Of a stretch of DNA of 64,000 nucleotides, positions 26,401 through 38,200 are shown piece after piece. A program made the position numbers and the translations under genes. Under the pieces are notes generated by a model. That model saw only the letters and a program-made list of their open reading frames with translations. It did no database searches and was not told the DNA's origin. Source of the DNA: Antedon mediterranea (taxonomy: Eukaryota > Echinodermata > Crinoidea > Comatulida > Antedonidae); NCBI RefSeq assembly GCF_964355755.1, contig NC_092672.1, forward strand, positions 6,510,001 to 6,574,000. Reading direction: 5' to 3'. Position 1 is the first letter of the stretch. Each line of letters opens with the position of its first letter.

Positions 26401-26557
26401 TAGGAATCACACACAACTCTTCTTGATTGAGGCCTACAAATTAATTTTGGTTAGATTGAAATAAAAAACCATCACACGTGCAAACGATTACACAGACATA
26501 TCATTTGATTATATAATATATCAAAATTCAAATTACCTTCTTTTTTTCTTTCCCCAT
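20461..26557 (-). CDS. PES1: Pescadillo homolog (PES1), complete, 13 exons
   Basis: Pescadillo is the BRCT subunit of the PeBoW complex (with BOP1 and WDR12), needed in the nucleolus for 5.8S/28S rRNA maturation and 60S assembly. Exons in transcript order: 26557-26537, 26138-26059, 25762-25609, 25309-25200, 24916-24742, 24648-24559, 24196-24080, 23377-23210, 22956-22823, 22401-22276, 21631-21447, 21115-20922 and 20712-20461. They give 601 codons in continuous phase; human PES1 is 588 aa. The N-terminal Pescadillo domain (about 1-290) shows [26 protein letters not shown] and [19 protein letters not shown]. The BRCT domain (about 329-421) includes [19 protein letters not shown] and the conserved Trp in [19 protein letters not shown]. 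An acidic Glu/Asp tract (exon 12) and a basic lysine-rich tail (exon 13) follow, as in the family. The start is a 21-nt exon (MGKEKKK) matching the conserved basic N-terminus. No defect was seen. Confidence 0.96.
21139..21364. mobile_element. Inverted-repeat element in a PES1 intron
   Basis: The left end ttgtcgtattcgagtgggac and right end 'gttcccaatcgaatacgacaa' are imperfect reverse complements enclosing about 225 bp. Words such as 'gagtactcat' and 'aagtactcaacgaat' give further internal pairing. It lies between PES1 exons 11 and 12. There is no coding capacity, so a MITE is the likely identity. Confidence 0.6.
23830..23960. mobile_element. MITE family A copy in PES1 intron
   Basis: It runs from aaggtctacactatcaaaat to 'taatagtgtagacaaagctttag'. 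It is shortened, keeping 'gtgatgtgcccaaatt' and 'tccatatgggcatatcac' but little of the repeated central word. It lies between PES1 exons 7 and 8. Confidence 0.65.
25799..25956. mobile_element. MITE family A copy in PES1 intron
   Basis: It runs from ttaagctctgtttacactat to 'ttgatagaagtgcagacagagcttta', with 'tatggacatagtgatgtcat' and 'accatatttggtttgggcac' inside. It lies between PES1 exons 2 and 3, about 36 bp upstream of exon 3. Confidence 0.75.
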
Positions 26558-27364
26558 GGCTCAAAATTACCAATATTATATTGATAAAAATGACACGCTC
26601 TCTGGAGTCTGTCTCTTTAAATTTTCACACGTGTTTGATGTTGAAAATAGATATTTGCTATAGAGGGCGTGCTATGATTAAGGAAGTTTGTTTATTTTTT
26701 CTACAATAGGGCCTAGTTGAGTGATATATATTTCCAGTTTTGGAAGAACTGCAACAAAACTGGCCTATATATTTTCTGTTTTGTATTGTAATGCTGAGAA
26801 TTAAGTTTTAATGAACTAAGCTACTTTCAGGCATTACTTTACTTGCTTCTTGTTAGGTAAAAAACAGAACCAAGCCTTGGCTTTACTCTTTTTTTTAGCC
26901 TAGCTAGGCCTATAGTTTTAGGTCATGGAGTAAGTCCCTGCTAGCTGGGGTCTAACACAGTACCTTTAATAATGTCAAATAAATAGTAAATCTATACCTT
27001 GTTGGGTTTGATAGGCTTAATTTAAAAAAAGCCTAGGTAGTAATAAAATTAAGGTTTTCAATAGTTGACCATAATCTCTGTTGTCTATCGGCAAAACAAA
27101 GAAAAAGGGGTAACATGTATAATTGATAGAAAACTCCTCCTACTTTATTCAACCGTGCCGATAGAATAAATATTAATGGTCGAGCATGAAATTGGCACTG
27201 TACCCATCAATTCCCCCCAAAAAAGAATTTCAACAAATGCATGGTAATTACATACCAGCGTTTCTTATTTATAAATGAAATTGTAAATAGCTTATACGGA
27301 TTTCAAGGAACATCACAATAACTATTGCCTATTAATTCTTTTTTCTTTTAGATATGGTAGAAGT
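26558..27364. promoter_or_regulatory. Divergent intergenic region, possible shared promoter
   Basis: PES1 starts leftward at 26557 and the small membrane-protein gene starts coding rightward at 27365, leaving about 0.8 kb. An acceptor (ttttcttttag, ending 27351) precedes the second gene's start codon, so its first exon is non-coding and must lie further left, closer to PES1. A bidirectional promoter is therefore plausible. No TATA box or other motif was identified with confidence. Confidence 0.4.
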
Positions 27365-28191
27365 ATGTTGCTGATTGTAGTACTTCATGTCGCCATAAGT
27401 TTTTTTCTACATCAGTGTTATGCATTGGAAAATATAGAAAATGGTTCAAGTCCAATTGAAGTGTTAAAAAACCAGAAACTAGGTACAGGCATTCAACACC
27501 TAGCCCCAACAATTTGAGTAAAATTAAAGACCTCTAATTTTTGACGTTTTGTAAAATAATGCATAATATATAACTTTCACGCGATCGATCGTGGGTGTGT
27601 GCATCACATCACAATATGATAATATCAATCTGCGCGCGATGCTTGTTGGGATTTATAGCAGGCCAAAATTATTAAAATCAAATTATTTTTAACATTTTTA
27701 AACACTTTAAGACGAAAACAAATTATCGCAATAGGTCCATATAGTATTTATTGTTACATAAAATGTAGTGTGTTACCTTAAATTAGGTAAAAAAACGTAG
27801 GTCTAGTGTCTTTAAATTAGAAATGATCCATATGTGGATTTGTGTGCATTTAAGGTGCAAACATGTAATAGTGTATTCACAAACATTAATAGTAGTAACA
27901 GTCACTGTTACATATATTTGTACCTGTAATTTCTTGCTTTCTGAGTATAATTCCACTCATTAACTTTGGCCAAATTTCGTACCTACTATGCTCAGCTGTT
28001 TGAGCAGTTGAAGTGTTTTTAATACTAAAACACTCTTTTTTGATATTTCTTGTTCTTTTTGTCATTATTTAGGACTGACAGTAGGTGTGGTAGTTGCCTT
28101 GATTGGGTTGTTTACTGGCATGGCCCTGTATGTCTACTACCCACGTCGTCAACGTATCAGCAGTGAAATAACATTTCACCCACAGATCTGA
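27365..28191 (+). CDS. Small single-pass type I membrane protein, 78 aa, two coding exons
   Basis: Coding exons are 27365-27482 and 28073-28191 (TGA), joined in phase 1 through a standard GT-AG intron. The protein starts MLLIVVLHVAISFFLHQCYA, a clear signal peptide with probable cleavage after Ala20. A short polar, probably extracellular segment (about 21-39, with N-G-S) follows. A hydrophobic span at about 40-62 (GLTVGVVVALIGLFTGMALY then VYY) leads to a 16-residue basic cytosolic tail, PRRQRISSEITFHPQI. The arrangement fits a type I membrane micropeptide. I do not recognise the family. Its exon opens after a good acceptor with no in-frame stop before the ATG, so a start further upstream is formally possible, but the signal peptide beginning exactly at this Met favours it. 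An AATAAA at 28510-28515 could end the transcript, which would then include a transposon copy in its 3' UTR. Confidence 0.7.
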
Positions 28192-28353
28192 TGCTCTGTC
28201 TACACTATCAAACTCTGTAGCAAAAAAATGTAATGTGCCCATATATGGACATGATGTTGTCATATCACTACCATATTTGAGCATATCGCTACTGTATTTG
28301 GGCACATCACACTTTTTATTTGTCAAACTAATTTGATAGTGTAGACAGAGCTT
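28192..28353. mobile_element. MITE family A copy directly after a stop codon
   Basis: It runs from tgctctgtctacactatcaa to gatagtgtagacagagcttg. It begins within a base or two of the TGA (28189-28191) of the 78-aa membrane-protein gene and ends about 160 bp before a possible AATAAA signal, so it probably forms most of the 3' UTR. As transcribed, its ends can pair into a long hairpin. Confidence 0.8.
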
Positions 28354-28919
28354 GATAATGATTCATGTTTTATTATCAGGAAAAGATTCCATGAATCCGA
28401 ATCAACAATATCTAACTAATAAAAGATACAATGAAATGAAACCTGAAATTTAGACTTTGTCCTGTTATAATTATTTGTAAACTTGCATAGGCCTAGTATA
28501 TATTGTGTAAATAAAGATTTTTGATTAGGCAGGTTTTAGATTTGTTCACACACGTACACATAGTCTATATGTTCTAGACAGGGATTTGACTTAATATTAG
28601 TAAAAAGATAAATATTTTCAACTGTAGTTTCAGACAAAAATCGAAACGTCGTCTGGTGGACAACTAACAAAAAAAACAGTAACTACAGAACTTGTGGCAA
28701 GTCTACAATAACATATGTACTGTAAATTTATTTAGAATATAATAACAGGTTTTTATATACCGATGACAGTATTGATATGAACAATACTAAAAATGTTGTT
28801 TTCACCAGTAAGACTGGTGTCTGAATTTGAATCATATTAATAATCCAGATATAGAATAAAATACAATACATTTTACAACATCGTTTTCTATTTGTTTTTG
28901 TTGTGAAATTATGAATGGG

Positions 28920-29208
28920 TGGGTGTTGTCCTATTCTGATCTGTGATTGGTCAATGTCGAGGAGGCCGCGGGGAAAAAAACTACACACATACGACGACGT
29001 TTGACAACGTCATGCCGGGGGATCGAGAGCGTGCAGAATTGACTCGACTCGCATTATTTGCAAGAGAGAAGACCGAGAGAGTAGGCCTACAGAAACACAC
29101 AAAAGACGTTGATTTGGTTCTATTTTTATGGTTTTTTATCTATAGAATCCTTGTTTGCTCTGAAATATATAGATTGGATATATTAGAATATAAGATAGAC
29201 AACTTGAA
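28920..29208 (+). promoter_or_regulatory. Putative promoter and 5' UTR of the WSB-like gene, with uORF
   Basis: A locally GC-richer patch (gaggaggccgcgggg, 28960-28975) follows an inverted CCAAT box (tgattggtcaat, 28944-28955). An upstream ATG at 29011 opens a 66-codon frame that closes at TGA 29210-29212, overlapping the WSB-like start ATG (29209-29211) as ATGA. No TATA box was seen. The transcription start is not known, so the uORF counts only if transcription begins left of 29011. Confidence 0.45.
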
Positions 29209-32200
29209 ATGAATAATAGGTTGTCAGGCGAAGATGAAATTCGTAAGTATTTTTATGTTTTATAGGCCTACCTAGCCTAGCTAGCCACACAGGGTTATGC
29301 TACGTACGTAACTATAGTACCGTGTGGCCGCCGCCACCTTGAAATATGTAGGTCTACCGCCGGTTTTGCTTTTTTTATGATTCGAAATAGTATTATTGTA
29401 TAAAAGATTGTCATTGATAACCTTTGGAATATCCATAGTACAATTTACATTATTCAAGAAACATTTATTGCAATACTGGTCACTGGTGGTACTAAAATGT
29501 TACTCAACTGTCCGTAGCCTTTAAATTAGGCCCTACCTGCTAGAGAAAAAGACAAAAACAAACAGCATTGATGATTATGATGACGTATTGTTTGTCAATA
29601 TTATTAGTTGACGATCATCACAAAATTGATAGGCAAAAATTAGAGAAGAGTGCTAGCCTAGTGTTAGTAGTTTGTTAATTGGTGTGAGGATATGAACTTA
29701 ATACTTAATATTACTAAAACCAAAAAGATGATAATAGATTTTCGTAAAACCGCAGTTGAACATAATGTAATAACTATTAAAGAAACCGAGGTTGAAAGAG
29801 TAACCCAATACAAATACTTAGGTACTATAATTGACAATAAATTAAAATGGGAGTCAAACTCTCTCATGATTTCCAAGAAGGCATCTCAAAGGCTCTACTT
29901 TCTCAGAAAACTCAAGCAAATTAGAGTTGATAACACTATTTTAATTCTATTTTATCAAAGTATTCAAAGTATTTTATCTTTTAGCATTGGATGTTTTTAT
30001 GGTAACTTTACTGAAAATGATAAGAAAAATATTGAGAGACCACGTAAAATTGCACAACGTATTATTAAAGCTGATCTAACGCCTTGTTCATTTATCTATG
30101 AAAAGAGTATTTAAAAAAAAATTAAACAATATTATGAAAGACCCCACTCATCCGTTACATTACTGTTATAACTTAAATAGATCAGGCATTAGGCTACGAC
30201 CTCCAAGAGCAAATCTTTGTAGAACTAGAAAATCCTTCGTTGTAAATAGCATTCATATTTTTAATTCTAATGTAAGACGTTAATGCAATTTTTAATAGTT
30301 TTACATTTTTAACAGTATTTTTAACTTTTTATCTTGTATTTTTAATCTGTTATAATAATACTGCACCTTTTTAAATTGTTGCAATATTGTTGTTTTAATC
30401 TACCAAGCAAAGTGAATTTCCATTTTTATGGACAAATAAAATATCTTGAATCTTCTTGAATCTTGAATCTTTTTTATTTTTAAATTGTTTGGTGTTTTAT
30501 TATTTAATTTAAAGTTTATTATGATGCCAATAAATTACTATTTTGTATTTACTAATAGTTTACTACTATATTATTGCGTATTCATTGTGTTTCATGAAAT
30601 TGTAATTAAAGATAATAATCATTTCGGTAATTTAATAATTAATAATTTATATGTTTTGATGAATAAGACAGGCTTTCAACAAATAAAACACTCATTTGTT
30701 GAAAGCACACCTACTGTCTGTTACTTGCTAAGGTAATAAATATAAACCATTTATTTAATTAAATTATAAATCTACTGCTTTTTTTTTATCTAGTCTATGT
30801 CATTAAAAGAGTGGTGTTTTTTATATGGAAAATATATTTTATAATTTGTTTTCAATCGTACAATGTAAGGCCGATCTTTTAAAAACATTTTCATTACAGT
30901 AAATTGTTTTTCTGATATTTAATTAATATCATGGTGTCCTGAAATCCCATGAAAACGCTGTTATTTTTATGCTCGGCTGGTCACAACTGTTTGTCATCTC
31001 AGCAAGATGGCTTCCGTAGCACGAAAATCGTGTAATCTATAACGTGAACCTTCAATATTGCAGAAACCATTAATAGAATTTCACTTCACTAATGATTGAC
31101 CAATAGAAATAAACTAATAATGAACAACATGTGATACAGTACAATAGTAACCAATCAGTAATAATGATGGTGTGTTTTGTGTTTGTACATAAATTGTCGA
31201 TTCAGATAAGCTAAGTACATACTGTAGTATGTGGTGTTAAATGTTTATAGGTTATGTTGGTGCTAGTGTGGAGTAATGTACTGTACAGTACCTGTCAACA
31301 TACATAGTGTCTAGAGTTAGATCATGGAGAATTTCTCTATGGTTAGATGAATAAATGTTACAACAAAATTCACTGAATATTACTACTCATACAATAGAAG
31401 GATTATTGCAATATAAATCTTGATGTGACCTTGTTTTTTCTTGATATGACCTTGTCGTTATTATTTATCAGGAAATATTTGCACTTGATCCGTAGTGTTG
31501 ACTAAAGATAAATATAATTTAATATTTTTATTTCAAAATGAAAAGACTAGTCTCTTTTACAATAATTGATAATATACATTTATAAGATAATTTTTATATA
31601 AAAATTAGACTACTGTGAATTGAAATCTATACTACCGTTTTCCACATTACTGTACCTGTACAGTATTTACAAGTCTGTAGCCAAGATTTTTAAAAAGGGG
31701 TTCTTTTCCCCCCCAAAACAAATAAAATAAATTTAGGCCTATTTATTACTATTAGTATTAGTAGATGAAATTAATTTATCTGGCTAGGTATAGGATTGGA
31801 CAACAAAATTGTCATGAGTTAGGCCTATTTACTAGCACTTTCGCTGCTTGAAAATATGGTTGTTTCAAACCCAACGAACCCCGGCTACTTGCTTGATTTA
31901 TTTTAGAAAAATTTAGGAATCTTCAAAGATACTTTTTTTAACAGATTACAGACTTATTGGTATTGTTGTCTACATGTACCTGCAGTTTATAAAAAACTAC
32001 TAATGAACTATTGATTGAAGCGGAACAGGTCAATTTGTGACCTCAATAAAACTATTTATCCCTGGAACTTTTTGAAAATTGAGCATGGTGAACGTGCACA
32101 GTATAATGATATGACTAGTGTAGAACTGTAAATAGGATCAGCTTTAACGGAAACAGAATGACTTCCATAACTGAATGCAAATGTAACAAAGATTTCCTAT

Positions 32201-35200
32201 TGTTCAACAGAATGACTTTTGTAATTTAAGGCAAATGTAAAACCATTTTCTATCTTTGAACAAAATGAATTTTGTAATTTTTATAGCAAATGTAAAATGA
32301 TTAACTAATTGTTATTTTCTATGCTAGATACTGTAAAGTAATTATTGGTAATGTATTTAAAATATAAAAAAGATTTCGTATGAATCCTACATGTATGGTA
32401 AATAAAGTGAAAACGTGTATTAAAAATATACACTATTAATTGTTTGATTTTCAGCCCAAGCGCCTGTTATATGCGAACTAAGAAACAACAGACCAACTGC
32501 ACAGGTTTTACGACCTTTAGATACTAACCACTACGAGACATGGCATGTCGCATTCTCACACAATTGTAAATATTTTGCCTGGTCATGTGGTAACAGAGTA
32601 GTGAGACTTGTACAGTGGAACAAACAAAAGACCAAAGTGTAAGCTTCTTTTACATTGTTTTTTATTTCTATTGACTGAATAATTTTGGCACTAATTAAAG
32701 GGATCATGTCAACAGTAATCCACTGCAGTTACTGCAGTAACTATATCTTACTGCAATAATGTGTGGTTATAGTCGTTTTCAATGTAGAAGTAAATGAAGA
32801 TAGTCATTATAATAAACAGTGTATGTACAGTATGTATGTAAACAAAATATACTTGCTTAAAATAATTGCATAAATAGGTTCAAACAAACACAGGTGTTGT
32901 AGAATAAATTTTACATGGTCCCTATATGAAATTGAGTATTATTTTATTATAATATAAACTTAATCTACTGATGTAACCATTTTTTAGAACATTGACTCTA
33001 CAAAAGGGAACGACAATAATTGTTGTTAATATAATATACTGTAAGTAAGGAAAAAATTAAAAAGCAATCTTGATAATTTATAACAATAAATTATCTACTA
33101 ATTAGGTGATTTTATTATTATATGTGACATAGATAAACTTTAATCAAAAATTGTCTTCCTTATCAAGATGTTAATATTAAGAAGAGAGTATAGTTATAAC
33201 ATGGACCTATAAACTAATTTATAGGTCTCTGGTTATAAGAAATATATTTAAAATTCATTAAAAATAATTATCTGTATATACAGTATTACATTAATAAAAA
33301 TGTATTTCAATTTATTTTAGAGGTTGGAATAATGACGGTTCTAGGATCGTTGCAGACCAAAATGGATCTCCAAAGCCATGGAAACAAATTGATTGCCCAG
33401 ACTTTGTGCACTCAATAGCGTTTGGTTCATCAGTGCCGCGGAAGAAGTGGAGGAATGTCAAAGTGTACCATAAATACAATTATGAAAGTGAAAATGAGCT
33501 TATCCTGGCGATAGGTTTACAGAATGGAAAAATACTTACTTATGACGTAACAAGAGGTACTAAAGTGTGTTATATAAGAAAAAAGATTATGTTTAAACTC
33601 AAGACTGATATAATTTAGAAATTATTTATGATGAAAAAAATTTCCTGTCTAATCAAACATACAATAAAATTAGATAAATGTGTTCTTTTTATTAAGAATT
33701 CAAATCTTTTTTCAAATTTATCACATTTGTCTATCCCTATTCCTTGTTAAATTGTTGGGTGTCCAAGGTGTCTCCTTAATAGAGGTAGATAGTAGTACTG
33801 TATAAAACTTGTTCATTGATCAAATACTGAAGAACCATTACACTTACAGAGGTCACCTTCAGAACACAAAGCACTTATTTGTATATGATAAACTCATTCT
33901 GACAAAAATTGTGATGTGGCCATATATGATGTCACACTTGTTTGATAGTGAAGACTAGACAGGGATTAATGTTATGTGAGATGATAACAACCCTTACTGT
34001 ATACTTTCTTATCTTCGTTTAATTTCCTGTGTATTTATATATTTTATTGTCTTTGTGAAGCATATAAATTGCATTATTTTATCTGATCAATATAGTAAAA
34101 TTAAAATGTTAATTTCTTTCAGAACAAAAACTAGTGTTGGCTGATCACCATGAAACCATAACAGACCTTCGGTTCGCGCCCGATGGCAGCTTGATCCTTC
34201 TCTCGGCGTGCAAAGACCGAACGTTAAAAGTATGGGACATGAAAGATGATGGTAACATGATCGTCACGCTGAAAGGCCACACACGACCGGTTCGTGGATG
34301 TGGCTTTTCACATGATGCATCACTGCTTGCATCAGTTGGTGATGGCTGTGCGGTAGGTTTATAGGTTTTTAATTAATTAAATTTACCAGTATTTTAATGT
34401 AGTGTGAACCACTCAGCTCAGCCCACATAATTAACTTTGAATGGTGTTATGACAACTTTCAATAAAAAATAATTACATTATTAATTTTTTAATAAATACT
34501 AGTACAGTATACTGTATAATATCTTAAGCCATTTCTGTACAATATTTCTTGTAATTAAATCCCTTAATTTGAATTATCTGCAGCATATTTACATTTAATG
34601 TACTTTGTACAAATTTTGATGGTAGGATTTTTTACTGCCAACTAACAGTAACACACTCGTATTTTTAATGGTATTTAGAAATTTAAATTCTCTTAATTTA
34701 ATGTAATATGGATTATGTTGCCTAGTAACAAACCATTGTTGATAAATTGTATTTTGTTTAGCTATAACCTTGACAATATGGTACTAACATAATGATCTTG
34801 TTATGTAATGAGGATTCCAAAATTATTACAGCATAATAAACATACATTAAATGAATCTTAAAATTAGTGTTATTAGTACTGTATAATCATGGTATAATTA
34901 TTTTAATCATTGCTATTAGTAGTATTATAGCCTTTTAAAATTATTATACTCTTTTAAAATTATTATACTAATAGTACTATTTAGTAGCCACATTCAGTTT
35001 CATTTCATTTCATTATTTATTTGGTCTATTTGAGTATATACAAAACAAAAAAAACTGAAATTGGGGGGACCAGGGTCAACCTAAGTGAACTTAATCACTG
35101 TAGCTGAGCCGGTTGACCCAACCCCAAAGTCAGTTTACACATAAAAGATGTAAAGACAAAATACAGTTACAGCGAATCAGTTGTACAATTACAATAATTT

Positions 35201-38200
35201 AGGATCCATTAAATATTATTCTACTGCAGGTACTACTGTATATTATACATTTAACACAATTGTATTGTAAAAAGTACCTTTTACTCCATGTTTTGTATTC
35301 AAACACGGTTTTTACAGTGAATGCCTCATAAACTTTAATGAAAGAAACTAAAATTATATGTAACTGTAGTTGAATAGTTAATATTAATCTTAAGAAATGC
35401 AGTATAGTAAGGGATCATTTTTAAATTATAATACTGAAGTTACTACAGAAATGCAGAATCTTTATTCATCAAATATGGAAATTTGTTTTGTTTACAAGCT
35501 CAGACAAACAAGCAAAAATATACATATTACAAAAAGTGTAATATATAACATTTTAAAAATGAAGAAAATCAGAAAAAAGAATAAAAATATAGTTTGTTCT
35601 AATGTAGAAGTTTATAAGGCAGTCATGGAAATAACCTCCCCTCCCCCCACTCCACCCAAAAGAAATACATGTTAAACAGTAAAAAAAATATATATAATTA
35701 TTGTAGAATAATTTGTCCATTCAGCCCCTGTCTGTGGACAGATGAACAGGCATTGTTTGGTGGCAGCACTGAACATGAAGGGACCCTTAGTTGTGTTGGT
35801 CGTCGCAGGTTATTTACATTTTTACATTTACAACTAAAATGTTGTTTTTTTCAGGTACTATTATGGGATATGAAGACATACAAGAGGATAAGGAAGTTAA
35901 CTGGTCATTACAACGATGTTGTAGCCTGTGAGTTTTCGTCTGATGGTGCTTTGCTGGTCACCGCTTCTCGTGATACCAAGGCGATTATTTGGGATCCGCA
36001 TCTGGGCATCGTACTGAAAGAGTTCTTGTGAGTTTTAAGACTTTATTTTTTTAAATATACTGTAAGCAGGCTTGACTGTAAGCATTAGGTTTATGGCAAC
36101 TAGAATTTGAGATAGTTGGCTTTAGATTTGTTAAATACTATTGTCTATATGTAAACCTTATATGAATTATCTTAACTATTTTTAGTCGCGTGGACGCGAC
36201 TCTATAGTTCACTATGTCTGTCGGTCTGTCTGTCGGTCTGTCTGTCGGTCCGGTATCACTATGTGTTTTATCGCTTTCTGACCTTATCTTGATATCAGTT
36301 TAATCTAGCTAAGTCAATTTTTCACAGTATATTCCTTATGGCCAGGAATCGATGTGGTTATGTTTTCACGGCGCGCAATAAAAAATTTAACGAAATCACG
36401 TTTGTAATCATATCTTCACAACCATGAATCACAATTAAATAAAATTTGGTACTCATAAATTTCAGGGCATAAATCATCATATGGCAATACAATTACGTGC
36501 GTAGCGCAAGTAACGCATGCGTACGGGCGCTTAAAATTTTCAAAATTTATTTTCGATGAAATAAGAGTACGTTTCAGGCAATTTTAAGCGTTTACAAAAT
36601 TGCCATGAGTGCGCAGATTTTTGCGCGCGCACTGTGCGTTAAATGTTATTGCGCACTCTTTTTGCCCGATTTCTGTTTTCTTTACTTACTTTTCAACTCG
36701 AAATTACGTTATACGAGCACGTCAAAAGTGACAGGCTACGCACGTAAATTTAAAAAATATAAATGTTTTTAAACATTTCAACATTTTTAAACATGTTCAG
36801 TAATTTTGGTCAGTTGGTCGGTCGGTCGGTCTGTCGGTCCGGTATCACTATGCATTGTAGCACGCGACTTAATGGCTTTTGGCCTTGTTTACAATAATGT
36901 TTGTTTTATTTCAGCCATATGTCCCCACCACCACCAAAAATTCTTGCTGGAGGCGCTAATCATACGTGGTTACGAGACGTAGCGTTCTCACCGTTTGGTA
37001 CGCACATTATGACTGTTGCAGATGACAAGTATGTAGCTCTCATCATTGTTATCACGATCATTGTTGTCACTGTCATTGTTGTCGTGATCATTGTTATCAT
37101 GATCATTGTTATCATGATCATTGTTATCATGATCATTGTTGTCGTGATCATTGTTGTCGTGATCATTGTTGTCGTGATCATTGTTATCATGATCATTGTT
37201 ATCATGATCATTGTTATCATGATCATTGTTATCATGATCATTGTTGTCGTGATCATTGTTGTCGTGATCATTGTTGTCGTGATCATTGTTATCATGATCA
37301 TTGTTATCATGATCATTGTTATCATGATCATTGTTATCGTGATCATTGTTGTCGTGATCATTGTTGTCGTGATCATTGTTGTCGTGATCATTGTTATCAT
37401 GATCATTGTTATCATGATCATTGTTATCATGATCATTGTTATCATGATCATTGTTGTCGTGATCATTGTTGTCGTGATCATTGTTGTCGTGATCATTGTT
37501 GTCATGATCATTGTTGTCATGATCATTGTTATCATGATCATTGTTATCATGATCATTGTTATCATGATCATTGTTATCATGATCATTGTTGTCGTGATCA
37601 TTGTTGTCGTGATAATTGTTGTCGCTATCATTATAAATATATGAAGGGCATTATAAAAATATAAAGATAGAAAAAGCTATAAACAAAACAATAAAGAAAA
37701 TCAGCCAGAACAAGAAAGAGCTTTCACGCAACACTTCTTCAGTGCAAATGAGAGTACAAATTACATATATATATATTTTTTTTTTTCTAGTCAATGTCGT
37801 TTTTGGAATGTTTTTGACAACAGTAGCCCTAAGTTTGTTACTGTTTTACCAGATAGTATCAGTTGCTGTTTCTCTCCTGATGGTCGAGTTGCAGCTGTTG
37901 GGTAAGTCAAGTTTTTTTACAATGTCACTTGCCCTTAAAAACACTTTAAAATGACATTCTAAAAGACACTTAGATTGACATAATGTTTAAATATTTTAAA
38001 GTTAATTCACACAAGCAATGAAAATCAACTTCCAAAAACACTAAAAAATGACATTTTTTAAAACACTAAAAAATGACATTTTTAATTGGTAATTGTTTTG
38101 AACATACATGATAATGATGATGGCAATATACTGTGGAACTGTACTGTAGCTTATATTTATAAACATTATTTTTTTTTAGTTCAAAAAACGGATCCGTCCA

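Noticed and set aside
35040-35200. Possible tRNA-like or structured RNA in the GC-richer island
   Set aside because: No cloverleaf, A-box or B-box could be made out; no tRNA or rRNA gene was seen anywhere in the window.
35397-35675. 92-residue plus-strand frame in a WSB-like intron
   Set aside because: Lysine/isoleucine-rich translation of AT-rich intron; the surrounding gene is spliced across it in perfect phase.
35669-35854. Upstream extension of the exon that starts at 35855
   Set aside because: The frame is open, but the strong acceptor (tttttttcag) at 35854 joins in phase to the previous exon and the WD40 blade is complete without the extension.
36901-37644. Long open frames over the 15-bp minisatellite (247 aa plus, 223 aa minus)
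   Set aside because: They consist of a stop-free 15-bp repeat. Only the first roughly 38 residues on the plus strand are real WSB-like exon 6, which ends at a good donor at 37028.
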